Source: Primulina eburnea (taxonomy: Eukaryota > Streptophyta > Magnoliopsida > Lamiales > Gesneriaceae). Taken from it: a DNA stretch of 64,000 nucleotides. Where the stretch lies: contig NC_133108.1 of assembly GCF_022965805.1 (NCBI RefSeq), positions 25,635,545-25,699,544 of the forward strand, in the 5' to 3' direction. The notes under the pieces were generated by a model. It was not told the DNA's origin. It made no database searches and worked only from the letters and a program-made list of their open reading frames with translations. This document shows positions 8,513-19,547 of this stretch, piece by piece (within the stretch, counting starts at the first letter, position 1; each line of letters opens with the position of its first letter). Made by a program: the position numbers and the translations under genes.

Positions 8513-10666
8513 TGTAATGCCCAAGAATTATAGAATTGATAAACCAAGATTGTTAATCTTCGTTAATGTAAGACTCGAAAGATATGAGAATGCATGACAT
8601 GCAATGAGGGAAGAAAGATTTGAGAAACCAGGTGTTGCATGATCAGAAAGCTAGAATTTAGAAGTTTGCACGACCGCACCCGCGGTGCTAGCACGACCGC
8701 ACCCGCGGTGCATGTGCAGAAAATGAAGTACAAATCCCGTAGACACACCGCACCCGCGGTATTAGACGGAGCGCACCCGCGCTGATGACACCGCACCCGC
8801 GGTCTTGCAAGAAGCGCACCCGCGGTATGAGCTGCCGAGAGAATGGCTAGGATCACCGCTTGAGCGCACCCGCGCTCCTTACACTCACCGCACCCGCGGT
8901 CTTACGTGCAACAAGAAAAACTATGCCACGTTTTATTCGGTTGCATGCAGTATATATATGATAGTTACACGTGGTTTCTCTCAGAATTTCAGAAAAGGGT
9001 CGAAGGTTGGAGAGGAAAAATCCTTACGCCTTTTAGATTGTGATTTCGAAGAATCCGTGCATCAGAATTCGAATCCGAACGCAGTATCGAACTCCTCTCG
9101 ACTCGAGCTACACAAGGACGTAAATTTTATTACGTTTTGAGATGTTTTGTAATTATGATGTTGTCAGAATTGAATATGAATCAGATATGACGTTTCTGCT
9201 ACCGTAAATATTGTATAATCGAAGTCAGATTGAAGAACAGATTGTTTCTGTATTTGTTATGAATTTCAGAGTTGATTTGACTGAGATTTCATGTCAGATT
9301 TGTATTGTTATTGAGATTATGACTGATATTGTTATTGATTACGAAGTCTGATATTATATCTGTGATGTTTAGACTGACGGGGTTATCAAGACAGTATTGT
9401 TATGCCGTCGAAACATCAGTTAAATTAGATTGTTCAGATTCAGATATGAATTCGATTATATTGTGATAACATTGATATGAGTCAGATTGTATAGTGTTCA
9501 GATATTGATCAGATTATGCACTGAATTGAGTATTGATCAGAACAGATTGTGAATTGAGTTAGTCATTGATACTATGTATTCGATATTGTCTTTCAGATTG
9601 GATATGGACAGATTTGACTTCGAGACTTCGTCTTCGTCAGACCGGGACGACAAAGGTATATTTCATGTGATATCTGGGAAAATATAACTCAAATCAGATC
9701 TCATTTGAGTTTCCCAATAAAATCACATACTTGATTATTGTTTATCTTTTGATATAATTGTGATTTGTTTATAGACTTTATATTCAAATCCTTTGAGATG
9801 AACATGCTTTGTTTACAGATTGTTATACATTGCATTTGAGATAGGAAAGTTTGACAGATAGTCAGATTTCTAGACGTTCGGTGTATCGTTACATAGGAGC
9901 AGACACCCTCCTATTGTAGATTATTCGATACAGATATGACCGAAGCGTGGAGTAAGACGTACGTCACACCGATTGGGAGGGTAGGTGACAGACAGTGACG
10001 TCTTATTCACCCCGGGATCCCTAGAGATATAGTTGAGTCGAGTCTAGACATGATTTGACTAGAACTGCATGTGGTTATGAATGTGGTTTCATAGACTATG
10101 AAACCCATGTTTATTGCTTTCAGTCATGACAGCATGTTTATATGACTTGATTTAAATTGCATGTGTATCTGAATTGGGTTGCATGCTTATTTTGATTTGA
10201 TTTCATAGATTGTGAAATCTATTACTTTTGAATATGTTCATGATAGCATGTTTTATGATTTAGATTGTTTCTGTACATGCTTACCATGTTTTATACTGGG
10301 ATTTGTTCTCACCGGAGTTATCCGGCTGTTGTCGTGTCTGTATGTGTGCATGGCAACAGGTGGGGCAGGATCTGGGTCTCGAGCTAGATGAGAGATTGAT
10401 GATAGCGTGGAGATCTCGGGCGTTGAAGATTTCTAGTGTTTGCTTATTAGACTTGTACTACTGATATTTGTAGTTGGTATTTAAACACTAGCGTATGAAT
10501 GTACTAGACAGACTTGTATGTACATTATGTTGTCTAATTAATATAGAGACATGTTATGCTTTAATTATACATTTGAATTCATGTTAAAAGCAAAAATTTG
10601 ACCCACATTTTCGAGCAAAGATCCAATAAATCCCAAAAGAATTGAGTTAGAGCCCGGGTCCCCACA
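8513..10666 (+). repeat. Element A 3' LTR
   Basis: 2154 bp, about 99% identical to 2439-4593 by eye. Palindrome array at 8673-8900. It ends CCCCACA and is followed by the target duplicate GTATT (10667-10671). Confidence 0.93.
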
Positions 10667-10671
10667 GTATT

Positions 10672-12181
10672 GTTGGTTATTATTGTTTTGTGGTGTTGTT
10701 GCTAGTGGTTGTTGGTAGATGTTTAGTATCAGCGTTTCGGTTCGATTTTAGTTGCTTAAGAGTTGTTTTTGGCCGTGACATCACCGCACCCGCGGTCCTT
10801 GCAGCAGCGCACCCGCGGTCTTGATTGCAACATTTTGTGTAGAAATGCCGTAGACACACCGCACCCGCGGTGTATTAGTACCGCACCCGCGGTGAAGGCA
10901 CCACACCTGCGGTAATGTTAGGACCGCACCCGCGGTCGTCGATTTCAGATTTATGGTTGTGTTGTCGTGAGCTTAGCTCACCCGCGGTAGAGGTAAGAGC
11001 GCACCCGTGGTGATGAACAGTGAAGTCGTGTTTCGAGATTTTAAGTGATATAATTGGATGATTGGTTCACTTTTCCCCATTCTTTTCCCTCACTTCTCGA
11101 TTTTCTCTCCTGTGAGACTAGGGTTTCTTCATCTTTTCCTTTCTTTTCTTTAATCCAAGCTCCTAGTTGGTGATTTGAGTTGAGATTGAAGTTCTTCTTG
11201 GTGCTAGGAAGCTAAGGTAAACTTTTGGTATGGTTATTTCTTGGTTTTGGAGTGAGAGATGATATGGGTTTGTTGAATGTGTTGGTTTTATGGATTAATT
11301 GGCATGGGTTCTTGGTTATTGAGTTGTTATTGGTGTGATTTATGGTTTATTGTTGTAGGATTTCAACCAAGGGTTTAGATTGAAGGATTCAAGTGGTTGT
11401 AAGTGGAATTTCATCCTTTGTGCTCACATGATAATATATGTATAGTGTTTCAATGATTTTAAAGTGCTATTCCCTTCATTTGATTCAAGATTATGTATTA
11501 ATACCTTTGTTGTATATTGTGGAGGCAATTGATGTCTCAATTATGAGAAGGGAATACAAAAGAGATAGAGTTTACAAAGTGTTTGATGAAATGTCCCAAA
11601 GAGAGAATTCAAATGTTTTATGGATTGATAGATACATAGTCAGAGATTGCATGCAATTAATTGATCAATGACCATAGGCTGATATCCCTCAGAGTTGTCG
11701 ATTTATATCGATGGGATACGAGCACCACAGACACAGATACTATTGATATCAATCCATACCAGAGAAAAGAGAAATACCATCGTTATTATTATTCATGCTA
11801 TGATATTCATATTTCAGAGTAGATGGTATTTAATGTTTTCAAAGTCATGTATTCAGAGTAATGTACATTGCTATGTAAGAGTTCCACTTGCTGAGTTTTA
11901 TACTCATTTCAGTTATTTCATGTGATGCAGATAAGAGCGACGGACCAGGACGTTGACTGTGGGCCGGAGTCATATGCATACCAAGTTGGAAGGAAGATGA
12001 TTATTTTGATAGCATTTTGGACATGATCACAAGAATGATATTTTGTACTTTTATTGTATCATTTTATTGATCATGTGTATACTTTTAATTATTTATGGGA
12101 AATGTATTTTGAAACCTCCTTCCATTTGTAAGAAAATTTTAAATTCCGCTGTATTTTATTATATTGGGTCGAGGTGTCACA
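10672..12181 (+). repeat. Element B 5' LTR, remaining part
   Basis: Continuation of the LTR begun at 2338. It ends GAGGTGTCACA just before a primer binding site. It has its own GC-rich palindrome array (10783-11011: units at 10783, 10806, 10858, 10880, 10900, 10923 and 10998, some degraded). It also has intron-like signals (CTAAG/GTAAAC near 11216 and TTGTTGTAG near 11360). The segment from about 11645 to the end was copied into B's pol region (20713-21255). Confidence 0.85.
10783..11011. promoter_or_regulatory. Palindrome array in element B LTR
   Basis: About seven ACCGCACCCGCGGT-type units, including AGCGCACCCGCGGT at 10806 and decayed forms at 10900 (ACCACACCTGCGGT) and 10998 (AGCGCACCCGTGGT). 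It occupies the same U3 position as in A and D although the rest of the LTR is largely different. Confidence 0.8.
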
Positions 12182-12186
12182 TTTAG

Positions 12187-12198
12187 TGGTATCAGAGC
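12187..12198 (+). other. Primer binding site, element B
   Basis: TGGTATCAGAGC five bases after the LTR end (TTTAG spacer); initiator tRNA-Met type. Confidence 0.92.
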
Positions 12199-12315
12199 AC
12201 CGTTCTTCGGACGAATGCATATGACTTCGTCTACTTTCAACTGTCCGGGTATGTCTTCTTCTACATCTATTCATTGTTATCTATTGATTTACTTTTTGTG
12301 AGCACATTGTAGAGT

Positions 12316-13328
12316 ATGCCTCCTAAGAGGAAAGCTGTAGAGGGTGAGGATAGTTCTTCCTCTAGAGTTGTCGATGAGTTCGGCAAGCTGTGGAAAGAGC
12401 AAGCCAAGGTCCATAGTGAGCAGATCCAGCAGTTGCTTCGTATGCAAGGTGCAGGCCAAGGCAGAGGTCAAGTGAGAGGCCAAGTAGCTCAAGCAGTTGG
12501 TACCGATGGCATCTTTACTGCTTTCAAGAGGATGGATCCGCCAGAATTTGCAGGTAGCACTGATCCGTTGGTGGCCGTAGAGTGGATCAAGGCACTCGAG
12601 GCTATCTTTGATCATCTCAACTACGAGGAAAAGGACAGAATCAGTTGTGCAGTGTTTATGCTAGTCAAGGCTGCACGCATTTGGTGGAATGCGACCAAGG
12701 TTAGTGTTGACGTTCCAGCATTGAAGTGGTTAGAGTTAACTGATTTGTTTTATGACAAGTACTTCCCAGACGCACTTCGAGCTAGGAAGGTGACTGAGTT
12801 CTTGGAGCTTCGACAAGGAGGTATGAATGTTGATGAGTACATCTTGAAGTTCGAGGAGGGCTGTCTGTTTGCCCCGTATATTGCTTCCAACGACAAGGAC
12901 AAAGGTGCTCATTTCATTCGAGGCCTTAGAGCGGAGATTCGGAGGGATATCAACATGTCGAAGGCTGTGACGTTCAAGGAAATTGTGTCTAAGGCATTGT
13001 TGGCTGAGCAAGACGAGAAAGACATTGCTAGGGAGAGGCAGGCGAGGCAACAGGCCATTGCTCAGAGGGGTCAGGGTTCTAGTCAGCGAGGTAAAGATCG
13101 TTTCAAGGGTAAAGGCAAGTTAGAGTCGAGTCCTAAACCACCTGCAGTCCCATTTGATCCTGAGAAGCCTTTGTGCCCCAAGTGCAGTCGTCGTCATAGA
13201 GGAGAGTGCAGATTTGGGACTCACACTTGTTACTGTTGTGGCACTGCAGGCCACATTGCCAAAGATTGTCCTAGAGGAGCAATTAAGGAGAAGGTTCAGG
13301 GTCGCATATTTACCATGACAAAGGAAGG
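12316..13328 (+). pseudogene. Element B gag, cut by element C
   Basis: Chromovirus Gag, about 337 codons open from ATG 12316 (MPPKRKAVEGE) to the insertion point of element C. The capsid-type core runs from FKRMDPPEFAGSTDPLVAVEW to KAVTFKEIVSKALLAEQDE. A basic, Gln/Arg-rich linker follows. The zinc knuckle CYCCGTAGHIAKDC sits near residues 303-316, with an upstream CPKCSRRHRGEC motif. The frame is not damaged before the insertion. Removing C and one GAAGG copy lets it run directly into the protease at 19548, so Gag and Pol were one reading frame. This gag differs clearly from the A/D/E/H/I type, so B is a separate chromovirus lineage. Confidence 0.88.
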
Positions 13329-13935
13329 TGTTTAGCCCAAATAGATGGGCCATTAACCCAACTTGTAGTAATGTAGCCAAGGCCTTGGAAGCCCAGGAGC
13401 TACAGCCCAAACAGAGAAAAGCCCAAGTGAAATTATAGTGGCCCGATGAAGAAACGTGGTATCAGTTTGCTGCCATTGCCCGACGTGGAAGGAAGTGGAA
13501 GAACGTGGAGTGACGGGAGAAGGGAAAACTGTCGTACAGAATGGAACAAAAGTGAGTGAAGAAATCAAAAACGGCTCTCAACAACTACACAGAAAAAATC
13601 TACAGTAAAAGCTCTGCAGAATTCTATCATCAATTGCACGCTCTTTTTCATTTTCCAGTATTTTAGTTTCTTCATATTTCGCATATTCCTTCGACTTTCT
13701 TGTAAAAATGTCGATCAAATTCATGGCAGCATAATGAATATTTATGTTGTTTATGAATTCCACCTTTAATTTCAGTATATTCTTCATTTTATGTTCTTAT
13801 TTTTGGAGACATTTCGAGGGAATTAGAACGAACGATCGAATCGAGAAACACAACGTTTGGTAAAAGAAGTCAAATTATTTTCACAAATTTGGCACGAACA
13901 CGTGCCTGGCACGCCCGCAATTTTCGTGACAAACA
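13329..13935 (+). repeat. Element C 5' LTR
   Basis: 607 bp from TGTTTAGCCCAAATAG to TTTTCGTGACAAACA; about 98% identical by eye to 18935-19542. Its end contains GGCACGCCCG, repeated in the primer-site region just after it. Confidence 0.9.
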
Positions 13936-13938
13936 AGT

Positions 13939-13956
13939 TGGCACGCCCGGTGGGAC
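13939..13956 (+). other. Putative primer binding site, element C
   Basis: TGGCACGCCCGGTGGGAC occupies the primer-site position three bases after the LTR. It is not the Met-initiator type used by the other elements; I cannot assign the tRNA. The gag ATG follows at 13960. Confidence 0.55.
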
Positions 13957-13959
13957 CAA

Positions 13960-16900
13960 ATGCCTCCAAAGCGTACTGAGAAGAATGAGGGAATTCCTCC
14001 ATCACAGGGGAAAGTTCATCGTTCACAAGAAGAGTTTCAGGAAACTGATGCAGAAGGAAGAACGGTTGAAAGGCTTGTACACCAGTTCAAGGAAGAGACT
14101 ATTAAAGAAGGAATTGCTGTTACTGGTGGTGATGGGTCTCCACTGAACTTTATGTTGGCCATGGAGAAAAATATCCGCAGTGATCTCAGAGAAATGACCC
14201 AAACTTTTTCTACTGTTATGATGGAATTTGTGGCAGAAATGAAGGAATGGAGGAAGTCTGCAAAAGGAGAGGCCGTTACACTAGAAAATGTTGAACTTCA
14301 AGAAACTGACGTTAATTTGCTAAAAGATCAAGGCTAAGGATCAGGGGTTTCTCAAGCAGCTGAAAATCGCCGCTTGATTGAAACACTAATTCCTGAATCT
14401 GCCAAGGAAGGAAGATATACTCCTCCGCACAAAAGAGATGAGGAGTTGGGGCTGAAATTCAAAAATTGCAACAACAAACAAATGGCTGGTAACGTGTTCT
14501 CTGTGACGTCTCCTAACTTACATCCAGGGGTGTATGCTAATGGGGGAATGCGTGGATATTCAGGGCCAGGTTCGGGGAATAACACTCGGGGGGCAATCTA
14601 TCCTCCTCACCATTTAAGACAAACTCCAGCGTTGGATTTTGAGATGGTACGTGATGTGATTCAAGAGTTGTATGGCCCAAAAGTGAGGCCAATCAACCGA
14701 CCAGAATTCCATAAACCGTATCCTGATATTGTGGATCATGAAAACCCCTACCCAAAAGGATACCGCATTCCAGACTTCACGTTATACTCCGGGGAAGACG
14801 GTCAATCCAGCGTGGAACATGTGGCCAGGTTTACAATTCAGTGTGGGGAATTGGCAAATTTGGAGAACTTTTCTAATTACAAGTTACGTTTGTTCCCAAA
14901 TTCCCTGACCAGTACTGCTTTCAAATGGTATGCAACATTACCTCGAAATTCTATTATGACTTGGCACGATATGGAACGTCAATTCCATACACAATTCCTC
15001 CGGACAGTACCTGAGATTAGTATAGCGGAACTGTCAAGGGTGGCCCAAAACCCGGGGGAATCTGCCGATGATTTCATTTGTAAGTTCAAGAAGGTGAGGA
15101 GCAGATGCCGAGTTTTCCTCACTGAATCAGAATACGTGAAGATGGCACAGCGAGGACTCGATTTTGAACTTAGAAAGAAGTTCCAAGGGATGGAATTCCG
15201 TGATTTTTATGAACTTGCTGCCAAGGTATCAGAGTATGAGGAATTATTACGAGAGGAGAGTCATAAAAGAAAGTCTACAGTGGGATCTTATTTCCAGGAA
15301 GTGGAGGAAGTTGCATTGGCAGAAGTAGCAAACTCCGGATCACGGATTGTCCCTTTCTTGAAACGCAAAAGTGAAGAACTTTCCAAGAAAAACATTCCTC
15401 CAGTGCAAACAGCCTATACTTTTGATGCATCAAAGACGGAGGAAATTTTCGATCACTTGGTGAAGGAGAAGTTTATAACATTCCCCTCAGACCACAAGCT
15501 GCTCACTAGGGAGAAATTGAAAGGAAGAGATTACTGTAAGTACCACAATTCCTTCAACCATAATACTAATGCTTGTTGGGCTTTCAAGAATGTCTTGCAG
15601 GAAAGAATAAACAAGGGGATCTTGAAATTCCCCGAGAAAAAAGACGCAATGATCGTGGATGAAGATCCTTTTCCCCCGATAGCCAATGTGAACATGAGCA
15701 GTACTGACTTGCGCTTCTTGATCAATGAGAGGAGGAAGAGTGGAAACAGAGACATGTCCATTAGGCCAAGAATTATTGTAAAGAAGTGTTGGGTGCCTCG
15801 GAAAATGATGTTTGAGGTTAAAGAGAAGAAATCAGAAACTTGTCATGGAAAAGACCGCTATTACAGTGAGGAAGATCTGCATTATACTGGAAGGAATATG
15901 AGGTATGACAGGGAATCCATGGCCAGAAGGCCTGTGAACCAGTACCTCAGAAGGAGCCTATATTCTTGGTCGATGAATAACGAGAGAAGAAGTGGCCAGC
16001 AGTCATCTCATAAGATAATACAGAGGCCATCTCTTATGAACACTGATAAAAAATATGAGAGGAATTCCCGCTTTGTTGTTCCTCCCAGAGCAATCCCTGA
16101 TGGTGTATGGAAGCGAGTAGAACATCCAAAATTCCCAAAGCCTCTTTCTAGAACCCAAAAACGACGTTTGTTGAGAGAAAAAGCTGCTGAACGTAGGTCT
16201 GGGGTAGAGGAGTCATTTAAAGAGAAGAAAAAATTTGGGAGTAAGGCTACTGAAGATAATGAGGAGGAAGATGATGATCTATTACCGGAGGAAGACAGTG
16301 AACCAGTCAAGAGGGCTACTGTCAAAGTGGGGCAGATTTTGATTTCATTTGAATGTGCCACTGGCTCGTTAATGTTGCCAGAGGAATTCAAACGCAAAAG
16401 GATGTGTGAGTCCGAAGTGTTCGCTGGAAATCAAAATGGTACACAACCTGTTCAGACTGAGATTTTGAATGAAAGCGTCGGTGTTTTTGTCGATGAAGAG
16501 AAAAGAGTATTGATGAAACGACCCACAAATGAAATGACTCAGCATATTAAACCACTCTATATTGTAGCACATGTGAATGGAAAGCCGTTGTCTAGAGTGT
16601 TAATAGATAATGGGTCTGCTGTGAATATTTTGCCGTACAGAATTCTTCAGAAATTGGGGAAGGAGGTGGAGGATTTGATTCCCACCGAAGTTTCTGTGGC
16701 AGCCTTTACCGGGGAGTCTACAAAAACTCTTGGGATGTTGCCAGCAAACATCACTGTAGGCTCCCGATCTTCGTTGTCAGCCTTTTTCGTGGTAAATTCC
16801 AGTGCAAGTTTCCACGCTTTGCTAGGAAGGGATTGGATTCACAACAATCATTGTGTGCCATCATCCATGCACCAGTTGCTGTTGATGTGGAAAGGGGATG

Positions 16901-17028
16901 AAGTGGAAGTGGTACAGGCTGATTCGCAGCCGTATCAATCTAATTCCAACGCGGTAGAGGCTAGATATTATGATGGAGCATTCGGACCTATCAGAATTCG
17001 TGATTACAAGATGAATGGACAGCAATGA
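13960..17028 (+). pseudogene. Element C gag-protease polyprotein with one in-frame stop
   Basis: One frame of 1023 codons from ATG 13960 (MPPKRTEKNEG), interrupted only by TAA at 14335-14337; the frame is open on both sides. The N-terminal part is charged and coiled-coil-like. The Gag core includes FTLYSGEDGQSSVEHVARF, LFPNSLTSTAFKWYATLP, RVAQNPGESADDFICKFK and a MAQRGLDFELRKKF segment. A Cys/His motif CKYHNSFNHNTNAC follows, then acidic and Arg-rich linkers. The retropepsin lies near residues 865-960, with active-site VLIDNGSAVNILP (DNG in place of the usual DTG/DSG; plant Tat proteases often vary here) and the partner motif ALLGRDWIH. Function would be particle formation and polyprotein cleavage. 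Translation past the stop would need readthrough; decay is the simpler view. Confidence 0.85.
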
Positions 17029-17371
17029 GCAGTCTACATGGATACAAAGAAAGTAAGAGAAGCAGTTGGAAAAATTCTCAAATCTACTGCCATGGTCTCT
17101 CCTAGACCCATGGTTCGACCTATTATCGAGGAGGTCGATGATTAATTTCACTAAAGAAGAAATGGAAGTGGCTGCAACTTCCGAATGGAAAGCCACATTG
17201 CAGCAGCTGGTGAGTGAAGTACAAGCTCAGGAATTATGGGACATTGACAGAGCTGAAGTAATATTTGAGGAGGAATGTAGGGGTAGTGAGGAAGAAAAGT
17301 TACAAATGGAGGATTTCATATTAGCTCCGGCTCAGATGAAAAATCGACAGCCGGATACATATGGTTCATGA
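17029..17371 (+). pseudogene. Element C protease-RT linker remnant; pol ends here
   Basis: After the gag-protease stop, short open pieces continue in changing frames: MDTKKVREAVGKILKS from 17037, and EEEKLQMEDFILAPAQMKNR ending at 17371. The last resembles the acidic LAPA..xx.QP linker that precedes reverse transcriptase in Tat-type pol. No RT motif (such as FGLxNAP or xxDD) follows anywhere in the element, so RT, RNase H and integrase were lost as one block. Confidence 0.55.
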
Positions 17372-17999
17372 AGCTGGATGCGAAGGAGATTGGTACATAG
17401 TAGGCTGGATAGCCACTTTGGCTAACTTTTGAGATATTGACTTATAAGAAGTTTATGTAAATATGGGAGGAATAGGCTTTTAAGCCATTTCTTGTTGAAC
17501 TTGTTTGTAAATAATGTTGGAGCATTTGTAAATAAATAAAAATAGTGGCTCGTGGAGTTCGCTGTAGTTAATTTTGGTAAAGTGCACGTTGTGTTAGTTG
17601 GCCAAATCGATGACAAAGAGAAGTTCATTCAGTCGATGTCTTGAAACTTCGGTGAGCATTATTCAAAGAATGTGGTCTGGCCGTTGGTTGGGGATATAGG
17701 TTGACTTGCGTTGTTTGCATCGTTATTAAGTGTTCAATTTTTAGGAAAATTTTGGCAGAGTTTCCCCTGTAAATGTAATATGCCAAAAACACAGACAACA
17801 CCTGCAAACAAATTCCAAGCAACAGATATCCAGACAACAATGTTTTCTAATGGCAAAGTTGAGTTTCTGACCATTCCCCAACATTCACAAAACAGAAAAA
17901 GAAACAAGCCAAATCATGACAGAACAAGTGCAACATGTCAAGAAAGTACTACACCATTGTCTAGAAATTTCATAACAGTGCCAAAAAACATAAACTAGG
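17372..17999 (+). other. Element C: stretch without recognisable genes
   Basis: AT-rich, with stops in all frames at short intervals. A 95-codon open frame at 17711-17998 is low-complexity Asn/Thr/Gln-rich and has no family resemblance I can name. I see nothing here that supports a gene. Confidence 0.5.
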
Positions 18000-18760
18000 A
18001 TCGCCATGAAGATGGGAAGGAGTTCTCAAGAGAGATCAAGTTGACGCAACTCTTCCCATTTGGACAGACACTCGGCCCGGGTATGCTCGGCCACTTTCAA
18101 AGTATCTTCCCACTGTTGATAGGCATGCCTCTGACCTACTAAATCAGCACCCAGACCTTGGATGTCAGCCTTGAGTCTGTCAGAGGAAGCTTTCAAAACC
18201 TCGCTATCATGTAGAAGGGCTATCCATCTCCAAATTTTTCACTAATTTTTCCTTGGCATCAAATTCCATGTTCTTCTGATATAAGGTGGACATGGCGACC
18301 TTTCTCTTTGAGAGCATGCTGTCCACTTTTCTTTTGTGCTTTGAAATCTCCCACTTCAATTAACATCTCCGAACAAGTGAGGCTTGAATCCTGAAAAGTT
18401 GAAAACATGAAAAACAGATTGTTTGAGATATCATGCAGTGGCTGTTGCAAGGTATTGCTCATCAAAAACTCATTCGGACTTTACCACAAACACATTGAGT
18501 ACAGCACGGAATGTGACATATTCTACAATATTTTTGTCATGGAGGATTGGAAAATGGTGAAATATACCTACCTTGGGAAGGTGGGAAAAGTCAAGAAATG
18601 AAGAATGGCGACGTGGAGCGACGACTTCTCCAGGAGAATTGAGGGGCGTCGATGGAGCTTTGGAGAGTGGAATGAAGGAAGAAAGGGATAAAGAAGGGTT
18701 TGGGTTAGGAGAGAGGAATTAGGAGGTTTAGAGAATGCACACTTGGATTTAACCATGGAA
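18000..18760 (-). pseudogene. Antisense exon-intron-like fragment in element C
   Basis: On the minus strand an ATG near 18756 opens 62 codons (MVKSKCAFSKPPNSSLLTQT...). A good donor follows, CCCAAG/GTAGGT with GT at 18571-18570, and an acceptor AACTTTTCAG ends at 18391. That predicts a 181-nt intron. Downstream pieces in shifting frames look like a coiled-coil protein (SSLTCSEMLIEVGDFKAQKK; KASSDRLKADIQGLGADL; HAYQQWEDTLKVAEHTRAE), broken by stops and frameshifts near 18220-18300. Several Tat-lineage elements are known to carry an antisense ORF between pol and the 3' LTR, so this may be a decayed one. A captured host-gene fragment is the alternative. Confidence 0.45.
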
Positions 18761-18920
18761 GAAGAACATACGTCTCGGTCAATTCATCTCCAAGTCCATA
18801 GACCCACTCCTATCTCAACCATATGATTCTACTCCAGGTTTAGTAAGAGCTAGTTTGGCCCATTTAATAGAATTACCAAATAGCCAAAATTGGGCCAAAT
18901 TGGCCAATGGCCCAAATTGG

Positions 18921-18934
18921 CTACGGGGGGCAAT
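18921..18934 (+). other. Polypurine tract, element C
   Basis: CTACGGGGGGCAAT directly before the 3' LTR TG at 18935. Confidence 0.82.
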
Positions 18935-19542
18935 TGTTTAGCCCAAATTGATGGGCCATTAACCCAACTTGTAGTAATGTAGCCAAGGCCTTGGAAGCCC
19001 AGGAGCTACAGCCCAAACAGAGAAAAGCTCAAGTGAAATTATAGTGGCCCGATGAAGAAACGTGGTATCAGTTTGCTGCCATTGCCCGACGTGGAAGGAA
19101 GTGGAAGAACGTGGAGTGACGGGAGAAGGGAAAACTGTCGTACAGAATGGAACAAAAGTGAGTGAAGAAAATCAAAAACGGCTCTCAACAACTGCACACA
19201 AAAAATCTACAGTAAAAGCTCTGCAGAATTCTATCATCAATTGCACGCTCTTTTTCATTTTCCAGTATTTTAGTTTCTTCATATTTCGCATATTCCTCCG
19301 ACTTTCTTGTAAAAATGTTGATCAAATTCATGGCAGCATAATGAATATTGATGTTGTTTATGAATTCCACCTTTAATTTCAGTATATTCTTCATTTTATG
19401 TTCTTATTTTTGGAGACATTTCGAGGGAATTAGAACGAACGATCGAATCGAGAAACACAACGTTTGGTAAAAGAAGTCAGATTATTTTCACAAATTTGGC
19501 ACGAACACGTGCCTGGCATGCCCGCAATTTTCGTGACAAACA
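18935..19542 (+). repeat. Element C 3' LTR
   Basis: 608 bp matching 13329-13935 with scattered substitutions and one indel; followed by target duplicate GAAGG. Confidence 0.9.
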
Positions 19543-19547
19543 GAAGG

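Larger units (their letters stand above)
2439..10666 (+). mobile_element. Element A: complete non-autonomous chromovirus-type LTR retrotransposon
   Basis: An 8228-bp element with two LTRs (2155 and 2154 bp), TGTAAT...CCACA termini, a Met-initiator primer binding site, a polypurine tract and a perfect 5-bp target duplication GTATT (2434-2438 and 10667-10671). The LTRs differ at only about one base per hundred by eye, so the insertion is young. The interior is full of stops and lacks the central RT. Youth plus decay means it was most likely mobilised by proteins made elsewhere. Its gag and integrase remnants are closest to elements D, H, I and E in this window. It sits inside the 5' LTR of element B. 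Confidence 0.93.
13329..19542 (+). mobile_element. Element C: complete gag-protease LTR element without RT or integrase
   Basis: A 6214-bp element with 607/608-bp LTRs (TGTTTAGCCC...GTGACAAACA) and target duplicate GAAGG (13324-13328 and 19543-19547), inserted in element B's gag-protease frame. The interior holds a ~1020-codon gag-protease frame, then pol breaks off before reverse transcriptase. About 1.5 kb without sense coding follows, including an antisense exon-like fragment. The gag, the DNGS protease and the GGGGGG polypurine tract resemble plant Tat-lineage Ty3 elements. Gag-only elements of this type have been called TR-GAG. The LTRs differ at roughly ten positions by eye. It must depend on an outside RT and integrase. 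Confidence 0.9.

Noticed and set aside
11438..11925. Two short frames in the B LTR as genes
   Set aside because: They lie within the LTR, lack recognisable domains, and the same region is duplicated as non-coding LTR sequence at 20713-21255.
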